NCBI GenBank assembly: GCA_021234155.1 | Contig: JAJEKV010000021.1 | Span: forward strand, 16,755,563 to 16,819,562 | Length of the DNA: 64,000 bases | Direction: 5' to 3' | DNA from: Isoetes taiwanensis | Lineage: Eukaryota > Streptophyta > Lycopodiopsida > Isoetales > Isoetaceae | Shown: in pieces, positions 22,545-33,545 of the stretch | Layout of the letters: each line of letters opens with the position of its first letter | Position numbering within the stretch: the stretch's first letter is position 1 | Translations under genes and position numbers: made by a program | Notes under the pieces: generated by a model | Database searches by the model: none | Told to the model about the DNA's origin: nothing | Seen by the model: the letters and a program-made list of their open reading frames with translations, nothing else

Positions 22545-23145
22545 GGAATAAATTACTAATCGCATATTTCTTATTAGCCAGAATGACTTTAGCTAAACTT
22601 GCTCGATATTAATCCCAAAACTTTCTGTGGTTTAGCTAAACTCTACACATTTTTCCTCTCATACTTTCTAGCATTTAGCTAAACTAACCCAAACATCATC
22701 CAAAAAATTTCTATGGTGTGGCTAACGAAAAATATTAAGCCAAATTACTATACTTGTTTTCAAATTTTTCCACTTATTTTAATCATTTTCTTTGTGAAAA
22801 CATTCTAAAATAATGCTAACTAGCAAAGTCTAGGACTCAAATTAATTTATAATGCTAGAAACTAAACTACCAATCATATATTTCTTATAAACTAGAATGA
22901 TGTTAGCTAAACTAGCCTTAAATTCATTCTAAAAGTTTCTATGGTTTAGCTAAACAATACAAAATTTTATTCTCTTACTTTCTAGCATTTGGCTAAAGAG
23001 CTCCAGGGTTGGTGCAATCCCGAAAAAAGTTAAGCTAAAATTATTATTTTTTTCTCAATTTTTTTCATTTACTTTAGCCAATTTTTTTCGAAAACGTGCT
23101 AAAAAATCGCCAAATGGCTAAGTTTAGCCCTTAAATTATTCCATG
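22545..23145 (+). repeat. TTTAGCTAAA repeat, two tandem copies (right arm)
   Basis: Two diverged copies of the ~290-bp unit in direct order, about 22545-22850 and 22855-23145. Both carry catatttctta, agaatgayktagctaaact, ctatggtttagctaaac, tttctagcatttrgctaaa and ctaaaattattat-like words. The outer copy is the inverted partner of 19336-19605. The unit ends nine bases before a truncated retrotransposon pol. Confidence 0.72.
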
Positions 23146-23153
23146 CCTCAAAC

Positions 23154-25650
23154 ATGGCAGAATACAAGGCTTTGATAGCAGGACTTCAAGAAGCCAAGAA
23201 TCTAAACATTGATAAGATTGTTATCTTTGGAGATTCACAGCTTGTTTGCAGCCAAATATTGGGGGAGTATCAAGCAAAAAATGAAGATATGATTTTGTTA
23301 AGAGACAAAATTTTGGGAGAATTGGCAAACTTTAAGTCTTGGGCCATGTGCCAAGAGAGCAAAATTGTGAGGCTGATGCATTGTGCAGAAGTGTTCTGCT
23401 CGAACATTTAGCTGAAGGAGCAATTCAAGAGGAAGATTTGGAAAGGGATGATCTGCAACAACTCTATCCTATCTTGGTAATCAATGCAAGTGAGGAAAAA
23501 CAGGTAAAAGAGGTAAAAGTAAATAAAAAGGGTCAAGACAAAATTTTATATACTGGGGATTTATTCAAGGAGGATGATGAGTCTTTTCTCACTAAATTTT
23601 TTGATGAATGGAAAGATGTATTTGCCAGGGATTACAATGAACTGATTGGTGTTGATAAAGTTGTATGTGAGTTTGAATAAAAATTGAAGAAAGCATGAAA
23701 CCTGTTGTGCAAAAGCTGAGAAGAATAAATGCATGTTTGCTTGGCTTAATCAAGGAAGAATTATATAAGATGAAAGATGCTAGTGTGATCTCAGAAATAG
23801 TGAACCCAGAATGGTTATCTTGCATTGTACCTGTTGAAAAGAAAAACAAAACCATAAGAATTTGCATTGATTACAGGGATTTGAATAAGGCTACTATTAA
23901 AGATTGTTACTCTTTGCCTTTCTTGGAAGAAGTATTACATGCTGTTGCAGGGAAAGAGGTCTATTCTTTCTTAGATGGTTTCTCAGGTTTTAATCAAATA
24001 AGCATTAGAGAAGAGGATCAGCCAAAGAATTCTTTCATCACACCATGGGGAACATTTGCAATGAGAAGAATGCCTTTTGGATTGATGAATTCATCAACAA
24101 CCTTCTAGAGAAGCCATAGACACTATCTTCAAGGATATGCCTCCAACAGCATTTCGTGTTTTTTTGGATGATCTTTGCTTATGTACTTCTTGTAAAGATC
24201 ACTTTGATTATCTAACAAAATTATTTGCTTTGTGTGGAAAAGGAGGTGTTAGCCTAAATTCAAAGAAATGTGTCTTTTTATGCTCAAAAGGAGATTTGCT
24301 AGGACATGAAGTATGCACAAAAGGTATCCAGGTTGCAGAGAATAAAATTGAGGCTTTGAAGAAACTTGCTCCTTCCAAGACACTTAAACAGGTGAAAAGC
24401 TTCTTAGGAACGACTAGCTTTTTGAGAATGTATGTTCCTCATTTTTCACACATCATAAATCCAATTTCTAACCTCACAAAGGTTGGAAAATTCTCAAAGA
24501 ATGAGAGTAAGCATATTTTGGTTGATTGAAATGAGACATGCCAAGAATCTTTTGATACAATCATTAATGCTGTTTGAGAAACCCTTTAAAGCTTACATTA
24601 GTGTCGCCAAAAAGGCAATTGGTGTGGCATTACTCCAGGAGGACCATGTTATCTCTTTTGCCAGCAAGATGTGGTCTGACACTAAACTGAGATATCCCAG
24701 GCTCGAAGAGTGCAGCTGCATTAATGTTCCTGATAGCCAGACAAGGTCATCTTTTGCAAAATAATCACACTCAAGTTTACATGAAGCAAAATCCCTTATC
24801 CCTTCTATTTGCAAAAAAGCAGCCAAAGGCCAAATTATGTAGATGGGCTTGCAAGATTTAGGCTTACAAAATTACTGTCAAGGTGGTGAATTTAGTTGAA
24901 ATTCCTAGTTCATATTTACCTTATGCTTTGTTTGAACATGAGGATCAAGAGGGATTGAGTGAGACTGATCATGTTACTAACTTGATTGCTTTTCATGAAA
25001 AAGATTGGGATTGGCAGTTTGACATCAGGAACTATTTGGAGAACAATGAGTTTCCAAAGGACATGAGTAGCAGTCAAGAAAGAAGATTCAAAGAGAGATG
25101 TAAGAAATTCAGGTTAATTGGTGAAGTGTTGTGCAAAGTTGACAAGGAAGGAGTGTTGCTGAGATGTGTGGATCCTAGAGAAGCCAAGATGATTATTGAA
25201 GCTTGTCATAAAGGCATCTATGGAGGATACTTTGCTGCTGATACAACTGCAAAGAAAATTTTGAGGTCTAGATTTTTCTGGCCTACCCGTTTTAAAGACT
25301 GTTATAATGTCATTAATGCCAAATTTTTGGCAAAAGGATATTGCAACCAGCTCCTCTCACTGCCATAACTTCTCCAGGGCCATTTCAAACATGGAGACTT
25401 GACTTTATAGGTCCAATAGATCCTCCCTCATCAGCTCAGCACCAATTCATCCTTGTGGCTACATATTATTTCACAAAATGGGTTGCAGCAGTTCCACTTA
25501 GGGAGGCAAATGCTTTCACCATATCAAGATTTCTCTATGATAATATTTGTGCTCGATTTGGGATCCCCTTTAAAATTGTATCTGATAGGGGAAGTCAGTG
25601 TCATCTTCAAAAAGTTGGAGTCTCCAATATCTTCTCAGGATTGAAGATAC
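23154..25650 (+). mobile_element. Tat-like Ty3/gypsy pol fragment with two RNase H domains
   Basis: Order along the plus strand. First an archaeal-type RNase H (MAEYKALIAGLQEAKN, IVIFGDSQLVC, then after a frameshift HVPREQNCEADAL; 23154-23400) continues in one frame into the RT leader. Next is RT with IRICIDYRDLNKATIKD, RRMPFGLMNSSTTF and FLDDLCLC (23695-24525). Then a second, Ty3-type RNase H (FKAYISVAKKAIGVALLQ, about 24583), an integrase zinc-binding region (24883-25330) and the integrase core with FQTWRLDFIGPIDPP and FGIPFKIVSDRGSQC, cut off near 25620. Gag, protease, LTRs and the integrase C-terminus are missing. Frameshifts and internal stops make it inactive. Confidence 0.85.
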
Positions 25651-28140
25651 AGCTTCTGAAAACCCTATGGATTGCTGGTGGTATGTGAAAGTAACAGTGT
25701 CTGGGAAAGAAAAAGATTTGTTCTTTTGGCGCAATGATAAAAAACGTTTTGACGACAAGTATAAGAAGGTCGGGGTAGTCCTTTCTAATGCTGCTCCGGA
25801 TCAGCAGGATCTCACTTTGTATATGGAGGATATGGGTGAAGGGAAATTTTTACCACACACCAGAAAATTGTCAGTTTCACATTGTTCTTCTACATCAATG
25901 AGTAAGACCAAGGGAACTGACAAGATGCCAGCGCCAGTAAATTGCCAGAACTTAGGCTGGAAGGACTTGGGAAGGATGAAAGAGGCTAGCACGCTCACCT
26001 CAAGGGAGCTCGACATGGAAATTTCCAGGGTAAGAGAAAAGTTATTCAACATAAGATCCATGCTTAAGAGTCTAAAGCACTCAACTGTTACAAAAGATGT
26101 GGTCCAAAGAAGAGTGCAAGTGTGAAATTTCAAAGCTATGCAGAGGACTTGACTAGGAAATAACAGACTCTTAGTTCTTGGATCCAGACGAGCAAATAAA
26201 GAAGTCGTAGAGGGGGGCCCAGAAGATGGAACGACTGGCTCAGTTTTATCTATTAGGGATTGGCCACAAGTTGCTGCTACATATAAGATGCCTGAAGGTT
26301 TGGACTGGTGAAGCGGTCCTCTATAATCACAGGAAATTCAATGCAGCTCACATGCTGGAGATAACTTCATGGTGCATCATCCTGTAAAAGATCCAATGCT
26401 AGCGGACATGATTCTATTTAGCAGGGCTACATGTGAGTTGTTCAGGTGGAGCACAGAGGAAGACATGAAGGGTAAAGATGTGAGGTTTTGGGTTGTGGAT
26501 GGCCAGCATTCTATGACGGCAGCACAAGTATTGCAAAAGAAAAGGAGGTTTTGCAGAGGATCAAGGATCGATATTCCAAACTGGAGTGCAAAGTACTGTC
26601 AACGGATACGCTACCCACCAAACTTGCCAGCATTAGCCACTATCAGAATATAATTGCAGCATGTGCCAGCTACATAAGGTATCTTCTTCGGTCTTTTCTA
26701 GGGCTTGAGAAAGCCCCTCATCTATATTTGGCTTTCAGGGGAGTTTTCTCAAGTCTCCAAGTCTTATGTTATTGTCTTTCAGGGGGCTTTTCTCGAGCAA
26801 AGTCCAAAAAGCCCCCTCGTCCTCTGTATTTGTCTTTCGAGGGGCTTTTGAGACTCACAAATCGAGAAAGCCTCCAAGTCTTATGTTGTTGCCTTTCGGG
26901 GAGCTTTTCCCAAGCAAGGACCCAGGTCCCTTGTACTTGGGGTCTTTCTCGACTTGCGAGTCGAGAAAGCCCCCACATCCTCTGTATTTGCCTTGTTGAG
27001 TCATATGGTCTCTATATTACTATCTTGGCCAAAAAATAGCATTCTTGTGCCACTTTGTTAGATCGTATTACTTTTCATAGTTCGTGTGGTTTAGGCCACA
27101 GTGTCTATATATTTGCCTTTCAGCGGACTTTCTCGACGTGCGAGTTGAGAAGGGCCCCAAGTCCTCTGGCCTCAGTACTGTCTGTTAGATCTTTAAATGA
27201 CTCAGTTAACTTAGTTCTATTTATTTATTGCAGCCCATATCCTGACCAAATCATACACGCTCGGCAACAATGAAAGGAACTGGGTTGTCTTCAGTGCCCT
27301 AGAGGAAACAAGGCGCCCTTAGACAAGTGGAAGAACTTCGAGAAGTTGTGCAGACATATGATTCTAGAAGGCCACGAGGATGATGAGGTAGATGATCAGA
27401 CCAGTATGATCTTATTCTATGCAGTGTAGCTATCTGGGAAAAATGGACAGAGATCTAGGCCCTGTGGACGAAAGGTAAGCTTAAAGATAACAATGGAGAG
27501 TTGCCCACAAAGCCAGACCCAAAGTTGTTTGACAAGCAATTCATGAAAAGGATACAGGGCTTACAAAAAAAAGTTGTATCTACAGAGCAAAATACTAGAT
27601 GTGACTATCTTGCTCAGGAAGACAAGGAGTTCAAAACTAAAAGATGCAATGGACTAAGCGACGGTCCTGAAGAGATAACATGCATAGGAAGAGGGCATCA
27701 TAGAATTTTGCAATGTTGCCATCAACCCGAGCCAAGATTTTGAGTACTATAAGGTGAAGGCATGGCTTATGATGACATGAAAGAATTAAACCAGCTATGC
27801 CAGTCCTACATCAGCAATAAGCTTAGAAGAAATGTCAAAATGCCCCCCTTTCCTGATTCAGAACGTGCTATGGCACTTATGAAGCGCAAGCTTGGATTCA
27901 GAATGATGCCATTTAAAACTGATGATAGCTCCCCTCCTTACTTGGGAACCTTGGGTCACAAGGGATTTGATGGTTTGGAACTAGCAGTTGAACATGTCGC
28001 CTTATTTGCCATGGATATGATTGAAGACCCCACCTTATTTTATGAAAAATCAGATCTTGAACAGTGGTACAAGACATGTCTGGATATGACCGAGCTGGAT
28101 ACTTTCAGTTTCCTGATCTTCTGCATGCCAGGCAATTAGA
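25600..28140 (+). pseudogene. Unrecognised gene family with ParB/sulfiredoxin-like DGQHS motif, copy 1
   Basis: Several frames read as parts of one decayed gene. 25640-26124 encodes KDLFFWRNDKKRFDDKYKKV and a coiled-coil-like stretch. 26369-26560 encodes HHPVKDPMLADMILFSRATC and VRFWVVDGQHSMTAAQVL; after a frameshift SKLECKVLSTDTLPTKLAS continues to about 26690. A region of hairpin repeats that could be an intron follows, then LGNNERNWVVFSALEETRR at about 27260. A last frame (27762-28139) has MPPFPDSERAMALMKRKLGF. VVDGQHS followed by AA resembles the DGxHR signature of ParB/Srx-fold domains. That is an inference. A second copy is at 35318-36900. I do not know its function. Confidence 0.45.
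26695..27175. repeat. Tandem array of foldback units (TCGAGAAAGCCCC)
   Basis: Four to five tandem units of roughly 70 to 110 bp, each with ggggctttttctcga or a close variant facing tcgagaaagcccc, followed by tcctctgtatttg-cctttc or cttatgttgttgcctttc. The clearest hairpin is tttctcgacttgcgagtcgagaaag at about 26944. It lies between coding-like pieces of the DGQHS gene, so it may be an expanded intron segment. Confidence 0.7.
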
Positions 28141-28830
28141 CAATTACAGTCTCGCAATGGAAAACATACATTAATTTCAACAACAGAGTCTAAGGCGGAT
28201 TTGGGATCTCAAAACAGCCTCTTATCAGCCATTCCACGTCATATTTCCGCTCTTTTTTTCCATGCCACTTAGGATACCAAACTCTCATAATTACAGATTT
28301 ACTTGGAATATTCTCCCGAAATAAGGGGGATCGCACATTCATGGTGCCATATGTATTTAATTCTATTGGTTGTCAGACAGACTGATGCAACACGTGGCGC
28401 TTCTAAGAAGCCACTTGCATTATAGCATACCAGCAACACATGACGGTGTCTCTTGGTTTGTCAGATACCAAGCGTGCGCGTCACCGATTCTTGTCTTGCG
28501 CTATATTCATTTAGAGGCCATGCCCATACAAGCTTCCCACCTTCTACATTTCAAAATTTGAATGTGTACGTTGAAGCTTTGTATCAGACTTTCATTTCGA
28601 GGCGCTGTGACTGTGCCTTAAAAGTTCGTTAACCGAAATTTTTACTTCATCCTAATACAGGCTTCCCACCCCCTACAATTCGAAATTTGAATTTGCTTAA
28701 TGTATAAAAGCATGGATTGTAGGAGAATGGACTTTTCGATTTCCATATGCACGTTGCAAATTTCAAAAACGAGGCTAGTACGGACGTTCGGCTCACACGA
28801 AGCGAATTGGGCTGGGGCATACAAATTGTA
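28141..28830. other. Intergenic, no gene
   Basis: No gene seen. A diverged direct repeat, cttcccacc-y-ctaca-tt-aaatttgaat, occurs at about 28530 and 28663. Confidence 0.4.
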
Positions 28831-28834
28831 CACC

Positions 28835-31011
28835 TTAATTTTGCGCCGTGCGATCCACGCAGTATGGAAGCTCCAAACGATGTGTGGATAAGGAACTTAT
28901 GAACTTTGGATCCCTGTCAGAGATGATCTCTCTAGGCACCCCATGCAATCTAAAGATCTCTTTTGTGAATAGCAAGGCAGTACCTAAGGCTGTGTCTATG
29001 ATTTGACATGGCAAAAAATGTGCCATCTTTGACAACAGGTCGACCACTACTATTAAGGCATCATAGCCCCTTGCTGTTCTTAGGAGGCCTATTATGAAGT
29101 CTATGCTGACTACTTCCCATTTAGCGTTCGGCGCCACCAAGGGTTCTAAGGCTCCTAAAATTTGGAGTTGCTCCACTTTCATCTACTGGAATAGCTAGCA
29201 TTCTTGAATGTTCCTTACTACATGTTTCATCATGCTCGGCGAAAACTAACTACTTATAATATTGAAATAGGTTTTCATAAATCCTGCATGGCCACAATTG
29301 TGCTATTATATGTATCACGGAGAATTAACTTCCTTTCCCTTGATGGTTCCTGTACGTATAATTCATTCTTATGATATAGAAGATTATTTTCCTTCTTAAA
29401 ATGCTTGAAGGCTTTCCTTTCCTTGTCGCCTCCTTGAAAAGACTACTTTATACATCCTTAAATTCACGGCTTGAAGGGATGGCTTCTTTGACCTTCTTAC
29501 AAAATTCACGAGCCAAGGTCGAAATGGCTTTACAATGCACTCTAATCTCCAAAGGCTGCTGAAAAAGTGCATCTGCAGCTACATTTAGCTTCCTTGACTT
29601 ATAAACTATCTCAAAGTCATACTCTTCGAGGAATTCCATCCAATGCCTTTGTCTCAAGTTGAGGAGTGTTTGTGTTTTGATGTATTGGAGGCCTTAGTGA
29701 TCCATATCCAACTAAAACTTCCTACCAAACAAATAGTTCCTCCAAATCTGTAAGGCTCTTGTGACTTGCAAGGAATTCCTAGTCGTGGGTTGGGTAATAT
29801 GGCTCAGCATCGTTCATCTTATTTGAATCATAAGCCACAACTCGTTCTTCTTGCATTAGGACTCTCTCCGTTGCCATCTTGCTTGCATTTGTTGCCACCA
29901 ATTAGCCATTTGGGTCAGGTAGAATCAGCACTGGTGCTGTAACCAAGACTTCTTTGAGCTTGTTAAAAGAAGCTTGGACATTCTGGATCCAATGTGCAAC
30001 CCAATTCTTGACTTTCTGGTGCTTAGTGAGATCCGAAAAAGGAGCTGCCCATTTGGGAAAGTCTTCTATAATTCTCTGCAAGAGCCAAGAAACTCCTTAC
30101 TTCCAAAATAATTGGTGGTGCTGGCTGCTGGCCAACTGACTATTGCTTCGACCTCTGATGGGTCGGTGAAGATTCCCTCTGCTAACACCACGTGCCCCAT
30201 TACTCCACCCTAAATGTTGCAAAGTGGTGCCTCGAGAGCTTATCAAGGCAATGGCTTCTCAGCTTTTCGAACACCCTTCTCAAGTGGATTGTATGCTCCT
30301 CCATTGACTTGCCGTAGATCAAGATGTCATCGAAGAAAATGATGATGAACTCATCCAAGAAGTCCCTGAAGATGTTGTTTATTAACTTCATGAAGGTTAC
30401 GGGAATATTTGATACACTGAAGGGCATTAGCATGAATTTGTAGTGCCCATACCGCGTTATAAGGCCATTCTTATAAATGTCTTCTTCCTTTATCATTTAT
30501 ATCTGGATCTTAGATCTATATTGGAGAAGACTTTAGCTCCTTGGAGCTGGTCCATCGGGTCATATACCCTTGGCAAGGCATATTTGTTCCTAATCATCTG
30601 CTTGTTGAATTGTCGATAGTCTGTACACATCCTCAAACTTCCATCTTTCTTCTTCACGAAGAAGATGGGTACCCCGAAGGGTGACACGTTAGGCAGAATA
30701 AATCCAAGCTCAAGCAGCTCCTTTAACTGCTTCTTGAGCTTTGATAGCTCGAGAGTGCTCATTCTATAAGGAACCTTACTGATTGGCTTTGCATCTGGTG
30801 CAAGAGTGATTTCACACTCTACTTCTCTATATAAAAGCATAATTTTATTAATTGGAGAGAATAACGCGATTTTGAGAATTTTGACCTCAGCTAATCTAGT
30901 CAAGCTGAAGTATTTTCTCCTACTTCTAAAGCAGGAGTACCCATCAAAATTATTAATTGCCACCCAAGTATTTCGTGGCCCACCCACGACTATTATTGAT
31001 GGTACATACAT
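28835..31011 (-). mobile_element. Ty3/gypsy pol remnant, minus strand
   Basis: Read from 31011 to 28835: RT with [38 protein letters not shown] and [19 protein letters not shown] (31011-30493), then YKFMLMPFSVSNIPVTFMKL and IIFFDDILIYGKS (30496-30200). Next is the RNase H end, HWMEFLEEYDFEIVYK, with NVAADAL (29657-29448), and an integrase core with KWEVVSIDFIIGLLRTARGY and HGVPREIISDRDPKF (29182-28835). These are chromovirus-like in style. Multiple frameshifts and gaps separate the parts. LTRs were not found. It is inactive. Confidence 0.85.
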
Positions 31012-31118
31012 ACATCATTATTATGTGCATGATACTCGTATATTCTCTCAATAATTTCATGGGTATAAATGTGATCGCACTTGAGTGCAAGAGGCATTCA
31101 TTTGCAATGTCTCGGTGT

Positions 31119-31424
31119 TCAGGATCTGCTACTGATAGAGCTCTGTCGCCTGCTCGAGCTGAAAATATCGACTCCATCACTTGCTCCATGACTTACAATG
31201 ATTTGAATAAGTGCATAATAAGAGGTATCCAGCTTGATCCCTACTTGCAATCCATAGCTATGAGTCGCGAGATGGATTCCCGCGGTTACCACCATGTTGT
31301 TATCCATCTTGTATGGCTTCCAGAGTGCGACGCCTACGAGATTAACTTGATCACCTTGCGTGGTCACGAGGAGTGACTCTGTAATTATTGTGTGCTTTAG
31401 GTGTATCCAGCACCTATTCAGCAA
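31119..31424 (-). other. Unrecognised minus-strand frame
   Basis: A 101-residue frame with LVTTQGDQVNLVGVALWKPY. It may belong to the transposase-type element upstream (31722-33545) or to the gypsy remnant's gag/protease part. I cannot assign it. Confidence 0.25.
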
Positions 31425-31721
31425 TATATAATGTAGTAATTTATAAGAGCTCTTGTGCTATTACGAAGAATGCAGAGCATAATGAAAAGTAACTAATTTA
31501 TTGTACCTGGAAAGCGTAATCTCTCTTGTTTTTGATGCTTATCTTCCCCCTCATCTGCTGCCTCTTTGGTCAATAATTCTTGTAGATGAACCGCTACAAC
31601 TGGGGGTATCACAACCATTTGTGGCCTGTCCTTAACAGAGCAACCATAGTCTATAGTTTTGAGATGCTGATAGCGAGGCCTATCGTTTGGATTCTGCCTC
31701 CACCTTTTATGCTATCAATAT

Positions 31722-32820
31722 CTATATTGTTGAGTATAAGATGCACTTTTCCTTTCTACAGGGCTCCCACCAAGATACAAACACTTCTTCATAATGGGGA
31801 AGAGTGGGGTCTTGCACAGGGTCCTCTTCAGCAAAGGCCATCCACGTAGGACATTGTCCCCAATTGTCTCCTGAAGCATCCTCAAGGGCTTTAAGTGTGT
31901 GGTTCAAAGATCCCACATTGAAATTAGAATCATGCTTCCATAGATCTAGGGAAAAATGGCCCAGGGCACATATGACATGCCCGTGCATTAGTGCACCTGT
32001 AACATTGGCCTTCAAGCGTTCCCTCCTCCATACTGATTTGGTCAGCTTCTCTAGCCTAGGTAACATGGTTTTGTTCTAATCCATTTTATCATGAATGATC
32101 GTTAGTGTATGCTCTGGATCACGATGTGATAAAGCCCTCCACGACTAGTAAATGCCCTACAAGATATCTGGGTTGTAATAGCCTTCAATTAAAAAAAACA
32201 GATATCTAGGCTGTCATGTGTGCCTTCCTTTCCATCTGCAATTCTCTTCTCTCCCTTGGATCTCTTGTCTTAGCCATTTTCTCTTTCATTACAATACAGT
32301 TGTTGCACTTTGAGAATGCAATCCTCTTCGCTATAGCCACCTCTGAGTGGTGTTCCTTCCACCGGGATAGGAATGAAGATGCAGAAATGTGCTTGCCTGT
32401 CATCTCCACCACATTGGCATTCACCTCATGGAGAATGTCTCTTTTGGTCAGGATGGACGGAAGCCTCTTCACATTCGTCCTCATACCGTCACTTGTTATT
32501 TTCGACCTGTGGGGCATCGTTTCCGCATTCTCGTCTATGTACATGGACAACATAGCATTTCCAGCTAGAGTATGTGACCTTGGTTTCTTTGAACCCGTAT
32601 TACCATGTTCTGCAATTCTGTGTCCAGCTAGGAAAAGCTTACCCCACTTGTAAAGAGTGGATATAGGTATACTATAGGCTTTATGCCATGCCTTCAAGCA
32701 CACTTGCTTGTTGTTGAGCATGAGCTTCTGGACCTGCCCATTTTCTAAGCAAAGGTCCAACATGTTGTAAGCAAAGTTGGTCATGTTTGCAGCACTCATA
32801 TTCCAAAAATATATTCGCAT
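31722..32820 (-). pseudogene. DUF7869-like transposase remnant
   Basis: Two frames read in order on the minus strand. 32820-32206 encodes QVCLKAWHKAYSIPISTLYK, LPSILTKRDILHEV, ISASSFLSRWKEHH and FSKCNNCIVMKEKM, then RERRELQMERKAHM. 32066-31722 encodes LKANVTGALMHGHVICALGH and KHDSNFNVGSLNHTL. This pattern of an N-terminal HTH-like region, a Cys-x2-Cys before an Arg/Glu-rich helix, then VTGALMHG and HDSN is what I know from large plant and animal proteins annotated DUF7869, thought to be DDE-type transposases. The expected LQxDNC...EN acidic motif is not recognisable and the frame is broken, so it is probably dead. Confidence 0.5.
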
Positions 32821-32859
32821 GCACGTGATCTCACCTGTGGAGAAGTTAGCACAACATCT

Positions 32860-33545
32860 TCACATGCAACAAATTGAAGATTTGAAGTCTAAAATGGCAG
32901 CCGCTGCCATCTTTCTTTCAGCTTTACTATCCTTAGCTGGCTTTCCTGGTGTGTGATTCACCATTTTATAAGGTCTTTTTAGAGTCTTCGGAACTTCCAC
33001 TTGCATGACATAAGGTTCTACCTCATTAACGTGCTCTTTCACATCCCTTACTAGTCGTGACACTGGGACATTATCCACCAACACCAAAGCATTGGGCCAC
33101 TTGACCAGGTCGTGAATTTGTGGCATTTCAGCACAATCTTGGCAGGCATAAGGATATATCTTCATCAAGGTGGCACTCAAGAAGTCATCTCCTAACCTTG
33201 TATCAGCAATTGTCTGGTTAGGGTCAGTGCAGATGATCATGCTGAAGCCATAAGGCATGACGCAGCACTCATGCAAGAGTGTGTAGTTCGCTCAAGAAGC
33301 TCATCCTTTGAAATGGCTCCGTACTAATCAGGTGTCTTGAAGGGACTCGAGGGATTCTCCACCAACACCCAATTCAGCTTTTTAATCTGTGCGGGCAGAG
33401 TGCAGGCGCCAACTTCGTCACCAAGATTACTTACATCCCTCGCAGGCCACAGAATGAAACTCCCTTTGGATTCTGCGAGTACTGCAATTTCGGGTTCCGG
33501 ATATGACAACCGAATGCTTCCATCCAGAGTGACTTCCATAGACAC
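32860..33545 (-). pseudogene. DUF8039-like domain pieces upstream of the transposase remnant
   Basis: 33276-32860 encodes MIICTDPNQTIADTRLGDDF and LVKWPNALVLVDNV. 33545-33324 encodes IRLSYPEPEIAVLAESKGSF followed by ILWPARDV. Both resemble the DUF8039 domain found with plant CACTA-type (En/Spm) proteins, where a CTDP-T and a final WP motif are typical. They sit on the same strand and just upstream of the DUF7869-like frames, so they may be parts of one element. Family match from memory only. Confidence 0.35.

Noticed and set aside
26695-27175. CRISPR-like array
   Set aside because: Units are diverged foldbacks without equal repeats and unique spacers, and the host is a eukaryote.
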